Assembly: GCA_943846685.1 (NCBI GenBank)
Contig: OX044363.1
Location: 1,953,386-2,017,385, forward strand
Direction of reading: 5' to 3'
DNA from: an uncultured Pseudomonadales bacterium
GTDB lineage: Bacteria; Pseudomonadota; Gammaproteobacteria; Pseudomonadales; Porticoccaceae
Length of the DNA: 64,000 bases
The notes below the pieces were generated by a model, which made no database searches, was not told the origin of the DNA, and saw nothing but the letters and a program-made list of their open reading frames with translations. Shown one piece after another: positions 39,891-50,664 of this stretch. Position numbers and translations under genes: made by a program. Every line of letters starts with the position of its first letter. Positions within the stretch are counted from its first letter, which is position 1.

Positions 39891-40682
39891 TCAGCGGTGA
39901 CAGCTGGCTGTTCTGGCTGTTCTTACCAGCTCGGCTAGACCCAGTAATTTGCGCATATGTGGATGAGGGATATTTCCCTGATGGGCGACCACAGTGCCGG
40001 CGACAATTTCATCATTGAAGTCAAGATTGAGGTTGCCCTGCTCGTCGAGAATTAATTCCAACAGAGTTTGCATATTTTTGCCGTACATCTGACTGGCGTG
40101 ATAGGCGAGATCCGAAGGGACGTTTTCCGGCCCTAAAATAGTCACATCGTGAGCGACCACGGTTTTACCCTGCTCGGTAAGATCGCAATTACCGCCACGC
40201 TCGGCAGCCAGATCGACAATTACCGAACCGGGCTTCATGGCCACAACCATATCTTCGGTGACCAAAATTGGTGACTTGGCACCGGGAATTGCGGCGGTGG
40301 TAATAATAATATCCTGCTCGGCGACTACCGCTGTCATCAGCTCGCGCTGACGGCGGAGAAAATCTTCGCCCTGCTCTTTGGCATAGCCACCAGCGCCTTC
40401 AGACTCGCCGGTATCCAAATCCAACTCTACCGGCTTGGCACCGACCGAGATAATTTGTTCACGAGCGGCGGGACGTACATCGTAAGCTTCAACCACAGCA
40501 CCCAGACGTTTTGCGGTTGCACAGGCCTGCAGGCCGGCAACACCAACACCCATAATCAATACTCGGGCGGGCTGCAATGTACCTGCAGCGGTCATCAACA
40601 GTGGGGAAAATTCGCGGCGCCGCAGAGGCGCCCATAAGCACTGCTTTATAGCCAGCCAGAGTGGCCATGGATGAAAGTACAT
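39891..40682 (-). CDS. pntAa: NAD(P) transhydrogenase subunit alpha, C-terminal part (frame-shifted)
   Basis: This is the NAD-binding half of the soluble alpha subunit. Homology runs from about FSPLLMTAAGTLQPARVLIMG through the Rossmann motif GVGVAGLQA and AVVEAYDVRPAAREQ to the C-terminus; the first 20 or so residues are out of frame. The N-terminal half is upstream in another frame. Deleting one base in CCCCA (40602-40606) restores RIFPLLMTAAG and one protein. Confidence 0.85.
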   Translation of the reverse strand: MYFHPWPLWLAIKQCLWAPLRRREFSPLLMTAAGTLQPARVLIMGVGVAGLQACATAKRLGAVVEAYDVRPAAREQIISVGAKPVELDLDTGESEGAGGYAKEQGEDFLRRQRELMTAVVAEQDIIITTAAIPGAKSPILVTEDMVVAMKPGSVIVDLAAERGGNCDLTEQGKTVVAHDVTILGPENVPSDLAYHASQMYGKNMQTLLELILDEQGNLNLDFNDEIVAGTVVAHQGNIPHPHMRKLLGLAELVRTARTASCHR

Positions 40683-41088
40683 CCATACTCTGAGCGCGGC
40701 TGATACGCGGTACTAATTCAAGGGCGATTGCCGTGGCACCCATATCAGCCACTGCCTGAGCGGCGCTGGGTGAGGCCAGTGGATCCATCATGCCAATAAC
40801 CAGCTGGCCGTTGCGCAGGCGAGCTAAATCATCGTCACTGTTTTCATTGTTAGAACCGAAAGACTGAACCTGCAAAATAATATCTGCCTTGGTAAATATT
40901 TCGGCGCGGTCTGAGATAAGAGTAGCCCCGGCAGCGGTATATGCTGCATCAGGGTAGCCAGCGGCAGAGCCGGCATCGGTTTGCAAGAGTACCTGCAACC
41001 CTTTATTGATTAAAAACTCGATATTGGCGGGGGTCATAGCAACCCGCTGCTCACCGGTTTTGATTTCCTTGGGAATCCCGATTATCAC
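40489..41088 (-). CDS. pntAa: NAD(P) transhydrogenase subunit alpha, N-terminal part (frame-shifted)
   Basis: This is the N-terminal half of PntAa, with the family start MIIGIPKEIKTGEQRVAMTP and the conserved ISRAQSMDVLSSMATLAGYKAVL. Homology ends at about RIFP (residue 164); the rest is read out of frame. A surplus base, most likely an extra C in the CCCC run at 40603-40606, explains the break. This is the second single-base insertion of the window, after ileS. Confidence 0.85.
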   Translation of the reverse strand: MIIGIPKEIKTGEQRVAMTPANIEFLINKGLQVLLQTDAGSAAGYPDAAYTAAGATLISDRAEIFTKADIILQVQSFGSNNENSDDDLARLRNGQLVIGMMDPLASPSAAQAVADMGATAIALELVPRISRAQSMDVLSSMATLAGYKAVLMGASAAPRIFPTVDDRCRYIAARPSIDYGCWCCRPAGLCNRKTSGCCG

Positions 41089-41208
41089 TTAATTCTCCTT
41101 TTACTAGTGAATATAATTATTTTTATGGGTGGTTAAGAATGGTACGAAAGTTAGGTAGTTGTCAATTAATCGAACCTGTAAATCACAAAAATTAACTTGC
41201 TAGTGCAA

Positions 41209-42162
41209 TTAGGACAGACGCGAAACCGAGAAGTCAGCAAGATCAGCCATAACCGTTTTAAACTGGCTGTCGGGCAGTTCGGCAAGAGCTTTTTTCGCCT
41301 GCTCTGCCTGCAGTTTCGCCTGCTCAATCGAGTACTCCAAACTTCCGCAAGATTTTACCGCGCTGAGAATAGCGGCAAAGTTCTCGGCACTCTTATTCTC
41401 AATCGCCTGACAAATTATCTCTCGCTCAGGGCCAGTAAGATGATCGCGGGCATGAACAAGAGGCAGGGTCATCTTGCCCTCGGCGAGATCATCGCCAACA
41501 TTTTTACCGATCGAACTCACATCGCCCTGATAATCCAGTACATCATCAATTATCTGAAAAGCCATACCCAGATGCCGGCCATAATCGGCCATAGGCTGGG
41601 AATCAGCCGAGGCCAAAATAGCGCCAATCTGCGCCGCAGATTCAAATAGCTTAGCAGTTTTACGGTAGATAACTTCGAAGTAGATCTTTTCATCAATATC
41701 CGAATTGCCGGCATTGGCCATCTGCTGAACTTCACCCTCAGAGATCACATTGGTAGCGTCGGCGATAACACCCATAATATCCATATCACCGAGTTCGACG
41801 AGCATTTGAAAGGCTCTTGAATAGAGAAAATCGCCTACTAGTACACTGGGTGCATTGCCCCACTGCTGGTTGGCCGTCTCGCGCCCGCGACGCAGTGCAG
41901 AGACATCGACAACATCATCGTGAAGTAGAGTTGCGGTGTGAATAAACTCAATCACTGCAGCTACTGACAGATGCTCTGTCCCTTTATAACCATTGGCCAG
42001 AGCACTAAGCAACACAACCACCGGGCGCAAGCGTTTACCGCCAGAATCGACTATATAGTGGCCAATATTTTCGACTAGACCCACTTTCGAGTGAAGGTTG
42101 TCGATAATCAGGTCGTTGACCGCTGAAAAGTCTTGCTCAACAGCTTTGTGGAATGAAAGCAT
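41209..42162 (-). CDS. ispB: Octaprenyl (polyprenyl) diphosphate synthase
   Basis: This trans-polyprenyl synthase builds the ubiquinone side chain from isopentenyl diphosphate. It has 317 residues, with the first aspartate motif LLHDDVVD, the second in FQIIDDVLDYQGD, and GGKRLRPVVVLL at the N-terminus. The chain length is not decided by sequence reading; octaprenyl is usual in gammaproteobacteria. It stands alone between the pnt operon and fabA. Confidence 0.92.
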   Translation of the reverse strand: MLSFHKAVEQDFSAVNDLIIDNLHSKVGLVENIGHYIVDSGGKRLRPVVVLLSALANGYKGTEHLSVAAVIEFIHTATLLHDDVVDVSALRRGRETANQQWGNAPSVLVGDFLYSRAFQMLVELGDMDIMGVIADATNVISEGEVQQMANAGNSDIDEKIYFEVIYRKTAKLFESAAQIGAILASADSQPMADYGRHLGMAFQIIDDVLDYQGDVSSIGKNVGDDLAEGKMTLPLVHARDHLTGPEREIICQAIENKSAENFAAILSAVKSCGSLEYSIEQAKLQAEQAKKALAELPDSQFKTVMADLADFSVSRLS

Positions 42163-42309
42163 GGACGTGTCATTATCTACAGTAGTTAATAACGGCGAAT
42201 GCTAGGGAGCCGCTGCTTTGCTGTCAACCGATATTAGTTTAAGCGCCCTAAACTCTTGTAATTTAAACGGCTTTTCGAGGGTATTTAGAGTTATTTTAAC
42301 GCTTAAAAG

Positions 42310-42338
42310 TTGCCGCTTTGGCCATAACTGGGTACGAT
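42310..42338 (+). promoter_or_regulatory. Predicted sigma-70 promoter of fabA-fabB
   Basis: TTGCCG (42310-42315) and TACGAT (42333-42338) are separated by 17 bp and lie 35 bp before the fabA ATG. Confidence 0.5.
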
Positions 42339-42372
42339 GCACGCCTTTAAAACAGCATTAATTAAGGACCCC

Positions 42373-42894
42373 ATGACACACCAACCACAGTCATCTTATA
42401 ACCGTGAAGAAATTCTCGCCTGTTCGCGCGGCGAACTATTCGGCCCAGGCAATGCCAGACTGCCGGCTCCCAACATGCTTATGGCAGACCGTATTGTTGA
42501 AATCAACAATACTGGTGGTGTCGCCGGTAAAGGACAGATCATTGCAGAGCTGGATATTACCCCGGACCTGTGGTTTTTCGGCTGTCACTTTGAAGGCGAT
42601 CCGGTTATGCCCGGCTGTCTTGGTCTCGATGCCCTGTGGCAATTAGTGGGTTTCTTCCTAGTTTGGAATGGCAACCCGGGTCGCGGACGTGCGCTGGGTG
42701 CCGGCAATGTTAAATTCTTTGGTCAGGTATTGCCTACCGCCAAAAAAGTGACTTACAAACTCGAACTGACCCGCCTTATTCAGCGCAAGCTGGTTATGGG
42801 TATCGCCAATGGTTCAGTAGAAGTTGATGGAAGAGAGATTTATACCGCAGAAGACCTCAAAGTGGGTCTCTTCGAGAGCACTGATAACTTCTAA
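42373..42894 (+). CDS. fabA: 3-hydroxydecanoyl-ACP dehydratase/isomerase
   Basis: This enzyme introduces the double bond for anaerobic-type unsaturated fatty-acid synthesis. It has 173 residues; the catalytic His and Asp lie in [20 protein letters not shown] start at the ATG at 42373, with AAGGA 6 nt upstream; an in-frame ATG at 42337 falls on the predicted -10 element. It is followed by fabB 48 bp later, the usual pair. Confidence 0.96.
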   Translation: MTHQPQSSYNREEILACSRGELFGPGNARLPAPNMLMADRIVEINNTGGVAGKGQIIAELDITPDLWFFGCHFEGDPVMPGCLGLDALWQLVGFFLVWNGNPGRGRALGAGNVKFFGQVLPTAKKVTYKLELTRLIQRKLVMGIANGSVEVDGREIYTAEDLKVGLFESTDNF

Positions 42895-42942
42895 AGCTCA
42901 GTATAACTAACTCTACATATATCTAATTTAAGAGGATTACCG

Positions 42943-44157
42943 ATGAAACGTGCAGTAATTACGGGCCTTGGTGTTGTATCCTGTCTCGGCAACGACAGAC
43001 AGTCTGTGACCCGCTCTCTACGAGAGGGTATCTCTGGCATTCGCCGCCGTGAAGATTTTGCTGAAATGGGACTGCGCTGTAATGTTGGTGCGGTTCTCGA
43101 CCTGGACCCCAAAGAGCATATCGATCGCAAGATCCTTCGCTTTATGGGCCCTTCAGCCTCCTACGCCTATATTGCCACTGAGCGCGCTATCGCCGATGCC
43201 GGCCTTAGCGAAGAGATGGTTTCCAACCACCGCACTGGTCTGGTGATGGGTTCTGGTGGTGTCTCCGGTGAGATGTTTACCGAATCTATCGATGTTATGC
43301 GTGCCCGCGGTATCAAACGCGCTGGCCCTTACCGTGTAACCCAGATTATGGCGAGCACGGTTTCTGCCTGTGTCGCAACACCCTTCAAAATTAAGGGTGT
43401 TAACTACTCTATTGCCTCTGCCTGTGCAACCAGTGCTCACTGTATTGGTCACGCCGTTGAATTAATTCAACTGGGCAAACAGGATATTCTTCTCGCCGGT
43501 GGTTCTGAAGATATGCACTGGTCTATGGCCGGTATGTTTGACGCTATGGGCGCACTGACCAGCAAATACAACGACACCCCTGAGATCGCTTCCCGTGCCT
43601 ATGACGCACACCGCGATGGTTTTGCACCAGGTCTGGGTGCCGGGACGGTAGTTGTTGAAGAGCTTGAGCACGCACTGGCACGTGGTGCCAATATTATCTG
43701 TGAGGTTACCGGTTACGGTGCAACTTCCGATGGTGCCGATATGGTTTCACCCTCAGGTGAAGGCGCTGAGCGCTGTATGAAGATGGCCATGGCAACTGCC
43801 TCAGGTCCAGTCGACTACATCAACACTCACGGTACCAGTACGCCAGTGGGCGATCTCGCTGAACTCGGCGCGATTCGCAATACCTTTGGTGACAGCTGCC
43901 CCGATATCAGCTCGACTAAATCTCTCTCCGGCCACAGCCTCGGTGCTGCTGGCGTACACGAGGCGATTTACTGCATGCTGATGATGGAGAATAACTTTGT
44001 CGCCGGTTCTGCCAATATCGATACTATCGATGAGGCCGCTGCGGGATTGCCTATTTTGCTTGAGACCAAAGAGAAGCAACTCGACCGTATTATGTCGAAC
44101 AGCTTTGGCTTTGGTGGCACCAATGCAACATTGATTATGGAGCGTTATAAAGGCTGA
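42943..44157 (+). CDS. fabB: 3-oxoacyl-ACP synthase I
   Basis: This condensing enzyme elongates the unsaturated intermediate made by FabA. It has 404 residues with the catalytic Cys in [12 protein letters not shown] and the two active-site histidines in [11 protein letters not shown] and [17 protein letters not shown] lies before the ATG. A strong terminator with a TTCG tetraloop follows. Confidence 0.96.
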   Translation: MKRAVITGLGVVSCLGNDRQSVTRSLREGISGIRRREDFAEMGLRCNVGAVLDLDPKEHIDRKILRFMGPSASYAYIATERAIADAGLSEEMVSNHRTGLVMGSGGVSGEMFTESIDVMRARGIKRAGPYRVTQIMASTVSACVATPFKIKGVNYSIASACATSAHCIGHAVELIQLGKQDILLAGGSEDMHWSMAGMFDAMGALTSKYNDTPEIASRAYDAHRDGFAPGLGAGTVVVEELEHALARGANIICEVTGYGATSDGADMVSPSGEGAERCMKMAMATASGPVDYINTHGTSTPVGDLAELGAIRNTFGDSCPDISSTKSLSGHSLGAAGVHEAIYCMLMMENNFVAGSANIDTIDEAAAGLPILLETKEKQLDRIMSNSFGFGGTNATLIMERYKG

Positions 44158-44181
44158 TAAGTGGTCTTGTAACAAACCAGT

Positions 44182-44209
44182 AAAAAAGGCGACTTCGGTC
44201 GCCTTTTTT
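44182..44209. terminator. Terminator after fabB (UUCG tetraloop)
   Basis: AAAAAAGGCGAC-TTCG-GTCGCCTTTTTT is a perfect 12-bp stem closed by a stable UUCG loop, 24 bp after the fabB stop. Confidence 0.92.
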
Positions 44210-44235
44210 GTACCTGCTCAATTACTACCGGCAAT

Positions 44236-44265
44236 AAAAAAGGGAGCTGAAATCAGCTCCCTTTA
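44236..44265 (-). terminator. Terminator of the peroxiredoxin gene
   Basis: On the minus strand AGGGAGCTGA pairs with TCAGCTCCCT, followed by a T6 run, 27 bp after the peroxiredoxin stop. Confidence 0.88.
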
Positions 44266-44291
44266 GAACAGGACGAACCTGAAACTACTGC

Positions 44292-44768
44292 TTACAGTGC
44301 CGCTAAGATAGCTTCCGCACTGGAGGCTTCAAGCGCACCTGCATCGACATTCAGCAAAGTGACAACGCCATCATCAACAATCATCGCAAAACGCTGACTG
44401 CGAGTACCCATACCAAAACCAGAGCCATCCAGTTCAAGACCCAGAGCCTGTGTAAAAGTAGCATTGCCATCGGCGAGCATCACAATATGTTCAGCGTTGG
44501 AACCCTTGCCCCATGCATCCATCACAAACACATCATTGACTGACATACAGGCAACAGTGTCGACGCCCTTGGCTTTAATATCGTCAACATGAACCACAAA
44601 ACCCGGCAGATGCGCCGCCGAGCAGGTTGGTGTAAACGCACCGGGAACAGCAAACAAAACCACTTTTTTGCCATCGAAAATTTCTCCAGTGCTGATGCCC
44701 GTAGGACCCTCTGCACCCATCACCGTAAACATCCCTTCGGGAATTTTATCGCCAACCTGAATTGTCAT
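44292..44768 (-). CDS. Peroxiredoxin, Prx5-like (thioredoxin-fold peroxidase)
   Basis: This thiol peroxidase removes hydrogen peroxide and organic peroxides. It has 158 residues with the peroxidatic cysteine in VPGAFTPTCSAAHLPGF (about residue 48) and the conserved Arg in GTRSQRFAMIV. It is a Prx5-type protein without a fused glutaredoxin domain. It lies downstream of ssb with its own terminator. Confidence 0.93.
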   Translation of the reverse strand: MTIQVGDKIPEGMFTVMGAEGPTGISTGEIFDGKKVVLFAVPGAFTPTCSAAHLPGFVVHVDDIKAKGVDTVACMSVNDVFVMDAWGKGSNAEHIVMLADGNATFTQALGLELDGSGFGMGTRSQRFAMIVDDGVVTLLNVDAGALEASSAEAILAAL

Positions 44769-44822
44769 AACTGCCTCAAATTTTTATTGTTTAAATTATT
44801 TTCTATCGACTTCCGGCAATTC

Positions 44823-45329
44823 CTAGAAAGGAATATCGTCGTCAAAACCACCCATATCCTGAGGCGCTTGCTGCTGTTGCGAAGCGGCCTGCTGTGGTGC
44901 TTGATTCTGCTGAGCCTGAGGTGCCTGATTCTGCTGCTGTGGCGCTTGGTTTTGACGTGGCGCCTGCTGCTGATACCCACCGCCTTCCTGACCACGGCTG
45001 TCGAGCATCTGCATTTCACTGGCAACAATTTCCGTTGTATAGCGATCTGAACCATCCTGGCCCTGCCACTTGCGCGTGCGCAGTGAGCCTTCAACATAAA
45101 CTTTTGAACCCTTCTTCAGGTATTCACCGGCAATCTCACCCAGACGGTTGAAGAACACCACACGGTGCCATTCCGTTCGCTCTTGCTGCTCGCCAGTATT
45201 CTTATCTTTCCATGCTTCCGAGGTAGCTAGGCTGATATTGGTGACAGCACCACCTGAAGGCAGGTAGCGGGTCTCCGGATCCTGACCACAGTTACCAACG
45301 ATGATGACTTTGTTAATTCCGCGCGCCAT
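44823..45329 (-). CDS. ssb: Single-stranded DNA-binding protein
   Basis: This protein binds single-stranded DNA in replication and repair. It has 168 residues: an OB-fold (1-110; [18 protein letters not shown]), a Gln/Pro-rich linker (about 115-158) and the acidic partner-binding tip DDDIPF. The gene lies 16 bp after the MFS gene and is on the opposite strand to uvrA, the widely conserved ssb/uvrA neighbourhood. Confidence 0.96.
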   Translation of the reverse strand: MARGINKVIIVGNCGQDPETRYLPSGGAVTNISLATSEAWKDKNTGEQQERTEWHRVVFFNRLGEIAGEYLKKGSKVYVEGSLRTRKWQGQDGSDRYTTEIVASEMQMLDSRGQEGGGYQQQAPRQNQAPQQQNQAPQAQQNQAPQQAASQQQQAPQDMGGFDDDIPF

Positions 45330-45345
45330 TTTATTCCCCTGTTAT

Positions 45346-46704
45346 TTAACGATTAAAGTAAGGTTTTAGACTAGACATATCCACGGTCTTTTTATCGACT
45401 TTGGCATAGGCCAACTGCTCCCCTTTGACGATGAGTATATCTTCTACGCCGGGAACATTTAAGATTAATTTCGCAAATTTCTCATGAGCCATATCACCAA
45501 CATTTAAAACTACTGTCTGCAACCCTCTCGGGGTCTTTAAACCCAGTGCCACTAGACACCAAATAGCCAGAATCGCAGCCAGTAAAATAAATAGTCCATC
45601 AATACCGAACTGCTGCAAACTCCATCCGCCAAGAATACCGCCAGCGAAGGCGCCGAGAAATTGGCTGGTGGAGTAGATACCCATGGCGGTGCCCTTGCGG
45701 CCGGCCGGACAGACCTTGCTCAACCAGGATGGCAACATAGCTTCAAGCAGGTTAAATGCAGCAAAAAACAGCCACAACATAAAACCGGTTAGTAGACTAC
45801 CGCGAAATAAGCCGAGCAGTAACATCAGTATCGCCATAGATCCCACTGCTGCCACAAAACTGCTCTTCTGGCGGCGGTATTTTTCACTCAAAATCATCAC
45901 TGGCAACATGGCAAAGAAACCACCGCCAATCAGTAACAGATAAACCCACCAGAGATTGTCACCGGAAATCCCCATCTCTTGGGTAAGGATGGTTGGGATC
46001 ACCACAAAGCCAGCCATCAGTACCAAATGGAGGGTAAAAATACCAACGTTAAGCCGCCACAAATTTGGCTCATAAAAAAGTCTTCCAATCTGCCTGACAT
46101 CGGTCAGGGTCTCGCGATTGCGCTTGACTGATATAGCCCGAGGCACTGCAACCAAAAAAACAAATATGCCAATTAACCCGAGCAATGCGGTTACCCAAAA
46201 TATTCCCGAGAGCCCCATAGCTGCTGAAATAATCGGCCCGATAATCATTGCCAACATAAACGACAGGCCGATGCTTGCGCCTATGGCAGCCATGGATTTT
46301 GTGCGATTCTCTTCACTGGTCAAATCACTGACCAGCGCCATCAATGTGCTGGCAATAGCACCGGCACCCTGCACTGCGCGACCGATAATCAGCCCGCTGA
46401 TGCTCTCCGCGTTGGCGGCGATAATACTGCCGATAATAAAGATCACCAGCCCGCCGACAATCACCGGAGCACGGCCAATTTTGTCCGACAGCAATCCCAG
46501 CGGTATTTGCAGCACGGCCTGAGTCAGGCCATAGATTCCCAGGGTCACTCCCAGCAAGAATGGCGAGGCGCCACTGTAGTCATCTATATACAGCGCGAGT
46601 ACCGGAAGCACCATAAACAGGCCGAGCATTCTAAAGCCGTAAAGTGTGGCTAGAGAGGCTGTGGCGCGCTTTTCGATGGCGGAAAATGTGAAGGAATTAT
46701 TCAA
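45346..46704 (-). CDS. MFS transporter, YajR-like, with C-terminal ferredoxin-like domain
   Basis: This major-facilitator protein has 452 residues: 12 hydrophobic segments, motif A (LLSDKIGRAPVI) after the second, and a small soluble C-terminal domain (about 395-452; VPGVEDILIVKGEQLAYAKV) like the YAM domain of YajR. The substrate is unknown. It is commonly found between uvrA and ssb, as here. Confidence 0.88.
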   Translation of the reverse strand: MNNSFTFSAIEKRATASLATLYGFRMLGLFMVLPVLALYIDDYSGASPFLLGVTLGIYGLTQAVLQIPLGLLSDKIGRAPVIVGGLVIFIIGSIIAANAESISGLIIGRAVQGAGAIASTLMALVSDLTSEENRTKSMAAIGASIGLSFMLAMIIGPIISAAMGLSGIFWVTALLGLIGIFVFLVAVPRAISVKRNRETLTDVRQIGRLFYEPNLWRLNVGIFTLHLVLMAGFVVIPTILTQEMGISGDNLWWVYLLLIGGGFFAMLPVMILSEKYRRQKSSFVAAVGSMAILMLLLGLFRGSLLTGFMLWLFFAAFNLLEAMLPSWLSKVCPAGRKGTAMGIYSTSQFLGAFAGGILGGWSLQQFGIDGLFILLAAILAIWCLVALGLKTPRGLQTVVLNVGDMAHEKFAKLILNVPGVEDILIVKGEQLAYAKVDKKTVDMSSLKPYFNR

Positions 46705-46863
46705 GGTTATATCAGGTTATTTTTTAAGGGCAATATAGTAACAGCGATAAGCATCAGTGCAATTAGTTATCGTCGGGTTTAGCTTTAATTAATCTATTTT
46801 CAGCAGATTTCAGTCTGTAGAACTTCTGCATGCGTATCAGAGGTTAATATTTAAAAATTCACT

Positions 46864-46893
46864 TTGGCGATTGGGTTAACTGCAGCCTATAAT
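46864..46893 (+). promoter_or_regulatory. Predicted sigma-70 promoter of uvrA
   Basis: TTGGCG (46864-46869) and a perfect TATAAT (46888-46893) are separated by 18 bp and lie 31 bp before the uvrA ATG. I see no CTGT-N8-ACAG LexA box in this region. Confidence 0.55.
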
Positions 46894-46924
46894 CGGTCGT
46901 TTAACTCAAGAATAAGATTTTCCA

Positions 46925-49741
46925 ATGGATACCATTCAGGTACGTGGCGCACGAACCCACAATCTCAAAAATATTGATCTCGATCTTCCCCGGGACAAGT
47001 TAATTGTTATCACCGGCCTGTCTGGTTCCGGCAAGTCATCCCTGGCTTTCGACACCCTCTATGCCGAGGGCCAGCGCCGCTATGTAGAGTCGCTGTCGAC
47101 CTATGCTCGACAGTTCCTGTCAATGATGGAAAAGCCCGATGTGGATCATATTGAGGGCCTCTCTCCCGCTATCTCGATTGAACAAAAATCCACCTCCCAC
47201 AACCCGCGCTCTACCGTGGGTACGATTACCGAAATCTACGATTACCTGCGCCTGCTGTTTGCCCGTGCCGGCGAACCGCGCTGCCCCGAACACAATCAGG
47301 CTCTAAAGGCGCAGACTGTTAGCCAGATGGTCGATCAGGTGCTGGCGATGCCAGAGAATACCAAGCTGATGCTACTGGCTCCGATTATCAAAGGGCGCAA
47401 GGGCGAGCATCTGCACCTCTTTGAAAGCCTCCGTCGTCAGGGTTTTATTCGCGCCAGAATCGATGGTCTGGTCTGCGATCTCGATGAAGCTCCGGCCCTG
47501 AATAAAAAACAAAAACACGATATCGAAGTAGTGGTTGACCGCTTTAAAGTAAAAGCCGATATGGGCCTGCGACTGGCCGAGTCGTTTGAAACTGCCCTGA
47601 CCCTCGCTGAGGGCTTGGCGGCAATCAGCTATATGGATGAAGACAAGCCGGATCAGATGTTTTCCGCCAAGTTTGCCTGCTCGGTGTGTAACTACAGCCT
47701 CAATGAATTGGAACCGCGACTGTTTTCGTTTAACAATCCGGTCGGTGCCTGCCCGACCTGTGATGGTTTGGGCATGAAACAGTTTTTTGATGTGGATCGG
47801 GTGATTCAGCATCCAGAGGCCTCTATCTCCGAGGGCGCGATTCGCGGCTGGGATCGACGCACGCTGTATTACTACAATATGCTCTCCTCGCTAGCTGCCC
47901 ATTACGACTTTGATATAGATTCTCCCTGGCAGGAGCTCTCCGAGCTGCATCAGTCAAAAGTGCTCTACGGCAGTGGCGACGAAGAAATCACCTTTAGCTA
48001 CGTCAATGACCGCGGCACCATGTTCCGCCGCGAGCATACCTTTGAAGGCGTGATCAATAATATGGAGCGCCGCTACCGCGAAACCGAGTCGACATCGGTG
48101 CGCGAAGAGCTGGCCAAATATATGACCAGCTCCCACTGCCCCGAATGTGCAGGCACCAGACTGCGTAAATCCGCCCGCCATGTGTTTATCGATGAACGCC
48201 GTATTGAAGATATAGTCAGTATGCCGGTCGGTGAATGTTGCGATTATTTCGATCAGATACAACTCGAGGGTCGTCAGGGCGAGATCGCCGAAAAAATTAT
48301 TAAAGAGATTCGCCAGCGCTTCCGCTTTCTTGTAGATGTAGGCCTTAACTACCTCTCCCTCAACCGCAGTGCAGACACCTTGTCTGGCGGTGAAGCCCAG
48401 CGTATTCGTCTGGCCAGCCAAATTGGTGCCGGTTTAGTAGGCGTTATGTATATTCTCGACGAACCCTCTATCGGACTCCATCAGCGCGATAATGAGAGAC
48501 TCTTAAAAACACTGGTACGCCTCCGCGATCTGGGTAATACAGTGATTGTTGTCGAGCACGATGAAGAGGCGATTGCCGCCGCCGACTATATAGTGGATAT
48601 AGGGCCCGGTGCCGGTGTTCATGGCGGCAAGGTGGTTGCCGAGGGCACCGCCAAGCAGATTAAAAAAAATCCCAACTCGGTGACCGGTCAATTTCTCTCC
48701 GGCAAACGGGGTATTGTTGTTCCCGCTGAGCGCAACAAAGATAAGGGTAAATTTATCAATGTCACTGGCGCCTGTGGCAATAACCTCCAAGATGTAGATT
48801 TACAGATTCCCATTGGCCTATTTACCTGTATTACCGGCGTCTCCGGCTCGGGAAAATCCACCCTGATCAACGAGACCCTCTACCCGGCGGCCGCGGTCAC
48901 CCTAAACAAGGCGACAACATTAAAGTCTGCGCCTCATAAGACTATTACCGGCCTTAATCAGCTGGATAAATGTATCGATATTGACCAGAGCCCCATTGGT
49001 CGAACGCCGCGTTCCAACCCAGCCACCTACACCGGCATCTTTACCCCGATTCGAGAAATCTTTGCCGGCACCCAGGAAGCCCGTTCACGGGGTTATAACC
49101 CCGGCCGCTTTAGCTTTAATGTTAAAGGCGGACGCTGCGAAGCCTGTCAGGGTGATGGTGTGACCAAAGTTGAGATGCACTTTTTGCCAGATATCTATGT
49201 GCCCTGCGATGTCTGCAAGAGCAAACGCTATAACCGCGAAACCCTAGATATTCACTTTAAGGGAAAAAATATTCATCAGGTGTTGGATATGACGGTGGAA
49301 GATGCCCGTGAATTTTTCGATGCTATTCCAGCGGTTGCCAGAAAACTCCAGACATTAATGGATGTGGGTCTTTCCTATATTAAACTCGGACAGTCTGCGA
49401 CCACCCTTTCCGGTGGTGAAGCGCAGCGAATCAAGTTATCGAAGGAACTGTCAAAAAGAGATACGGGTAAAACTCTGTATATTCTCGATGAGCCAACCAC
49501 CGGCCTGCATTTCCACGATATAGAACAGCTATTGGCGGTACTGCATCGCTTGCGCGATCAGGGCAATACCATGGTGGTGATTGAACATAATCTGGATGTG
49601 ATTAAAACCGCTGACTGGGTTGTCGATCTCGGTCCTGAGGGCGGCTCTGGTGGCGGGCAGATTATTGCCGAGGGAACCCCGGAGACTGTAGCATCGATTA
49701 AAGCCTCACATACCGGTCGTTTCTTAAAGGAGTTGCTCTAA
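46925..49741 (+). CDS. uvrA: Excinuclease ABC subunit A
   Basis: This damage-recognition ATPase of nucleotide excision repair has 938 residues. Two ABC modules are visible: Walker A motifs GLSGSGKSS and GVSGSGKST, two signature LSGGEAQRI stretches, and the zinc modules CSVCNYS...CPTCDGLG and CEACQGDG...[10 protein letters not shown]. It is divergent from the MFS-ssb genes. Confidence 0.97.
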   Translation: MDTIQVRGARTHNLKNIDLDLPRDKLIVITGLSGSGKSSLAFDTLYAEGQRRYVESLSTYARQFLSMMEKPDVDHIEGLSPAISIEQKSTSHNPRSTVGTITEIYDYLRLLFARAGEPRCPEHNQALKAQTVSQMVDQVLAMPENTKLMLLAPIIKGRKGEHLHLFESLRRQGFIRARIDGLVCDLDEAPALNKKQKHDIEVVVDRFKVKADMGLRLAESFETALTLAEGLAAISYMDEDKPDQMFSAKFACSVCNYSLNELEPRLFSFNNPVGACPTCDGLGMKQFFDVDRVIQHPEASISEGAIRGWDRRTLYYYNMLSSLAAHYDFDIDSPWQELSELHQSKVLYGSGDEEITFSYVNDRGTMFRREHTFEGVINNMERRYRETESTSVREELAKYMTSSHCPECAGTRLRKSARHVFIDERRIEDIVSMPVGECCDYFDQIQLEGRQGEIAEKIIKEIRQRFRFLVDVGLNYLSLNRSADTLSGGEAQRIRLASQIGAGLVGVMYILDEPSIGLHQRDNERLLKTLVRLRDLGNTVIVVEHDEEAIAAADYIVDIGPGAGVHGGKVVAEGTAKQIKKNPNSVTGQFLSGKRGIVVPAERNKDKGKFINVTGACGNNLQDVDLQIPIGLFTCITGVSGSGKSTLINETLYPAAAVTLNKATTLKSAPHKTITGLNQLDKCIDIDQSPIGRTPRSNPATYTGIFTPIREIFAGTQEARSRGYNPGRFSFNVKGGRCEACQGDGVTKVEMHFLPDIYVPCDVCKSKRYNRETLDIHFKGKNIHQVLDMTVEDAREFFDAIPAVARKLQTLMDVGLSYIKLGQSATTLSGGEAQRIKLSKELSKRDTGKTLYILDEPTTGLHFHDIEQLLAVLHRLRDQGNTMVVIEHNLDVIKTADWVVDLGPEGGSGGGQIIAEGTPETVASIKASHTGRFLKELL

Positions 49742-49777
49742 CAATCCCAGAAAGGATCGCTGCTTAGACAAACTGTA

Positions 49778-50491
49778 TTATGCAGGTTCTAAATAGCGAT
49801 CTTTACTGGCCAGATAGCCGCTGACCATGCCATCTACAGCTTCCTGCTGATATTCACGCAGACCACTGAGAATCAGTGTCTTTGCGCCACTGCCAACCTG
49901 CACACCCTGATCCATCAGACGCAATTCAAACTGCACATCACCGCGCTTGCCTTCCGCTTTAAAGCTGGTGCCGGCGAGCTCAACAGTCGGCGCCACAAGA
50001 TCGACGGTATCAAACTGCAATGACATTGAGTCATAGATCACCAGCGGACGCTGGGGATTAATCATAATATTATTTTCAGCCATGATTGGCACCAACAGAT
50101 GAGGGAAATTCTGACCGGAGAAGTAGACATAATTTTTAATTAGGCTCTCGACAGCAGAGGCATTTTCCAATACCTGTCCGCTGCGTGAGACTTCCAGATA
50201 AGACTTTTCACGGCCATCCAAAATCTCAAAATGCTCATCAGGAGCTTGAGGAAATAATAGCTCTGTCTCTGCCGAAACCATACCGGCAAAATTAAAGCTC
50301 ATTTTCTCACTGATACCATAGCGCCCCAATACCAGTGCAAATAGCAGATCACCGGGAACACAGAAGCGCTTGCTGTCCGGATCGTGGATCGGATTAAAAT
50401 CATTGCTGATATCTTTTGCAAAACTGCTGCCCTGCTCGGCACTAATTGACACGATGTTGTTGTTTGAACTGTGAAACTGCTCGAGAAACAT
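49778..50491 (-). CDS. DUF3581 family protein
   Basis: This protein of about 237 residues has no known function. It has the conserved block DISNDFNPIHDPDSKRFCVPGDLLFALVL that I associate with DUF3581. The NPIHD motif recalls hot-dog-fold dehydratases, but no activity is shown. The ATG at 50491 (MFLEQFHSS) or the ATG at 50533 could be the start; neither has a strong ribosome site. It stands alone. Confidence 0.75.
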   Translation of the reverse strand: MFLEQFHSSNNNIVSISAEQGSSFAKDISNDFNPIHDPDSKRFCVPGDLLFALVLGRYGISEKMSFNFAGMVSAETELLFPQAPDEHFEILDGREKSYLEVSRSGQVLENASAVESLIKNYVYFSGQNFPHLLVPIMAENNIMINPQRPLVIYDSMSLQFDTVDLVAPTVELAGTSFKAEGKRGDVQFELRLMDQGVQVGSGAKTLILSGLREYQQEAVDGMVSGYLASKDRYLEPA

Positions 50492-50585
50492 AAAAATCTG
50501 CTTAGTAGGTAGTAGGCTGAATAAGTCGCGCATACTAATGAGTTTTGAGGCAAGGTCAAGGCAGGCAATTGGAAGATGAAAATAT

Positions 50586-50628
50586 AATGTAAGAAATACT
50601 TTACATTAAGTAATATATTTCGTACATT
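50586..50628 (+). promoter_or_regulatory. Promoter with overlapping palindromic operator of the membrane/HTH gene pair
   Basis: AATGTAA-N8-TTACATT (50586-50607) overlaps a -35 TTTACA (50600-50605), which is followed after 17 bp by TACATT (50623-50628). The layout suggests repression, most simply by the HTH protein encoded downstream. Confidence 0.5.
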
Positions 50629-50664
50629 TCAATTTCTTATTTTTTTAATAAAGGAAGCTCTGAC

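Noticed and set aside
42337..42372. Longer fabA starting at ATG 42337
   Set aside because: The ATG falls on the likely -10 element; the ATG at 42373 gives the normal 173 residues.
46705..46924. LexA (SOS) box for uvrA or ssb
   Set aside because: No CTGT-N8-ACAG sequence is present; the closest (around CTGTAGAACTTC) has only one half-site.
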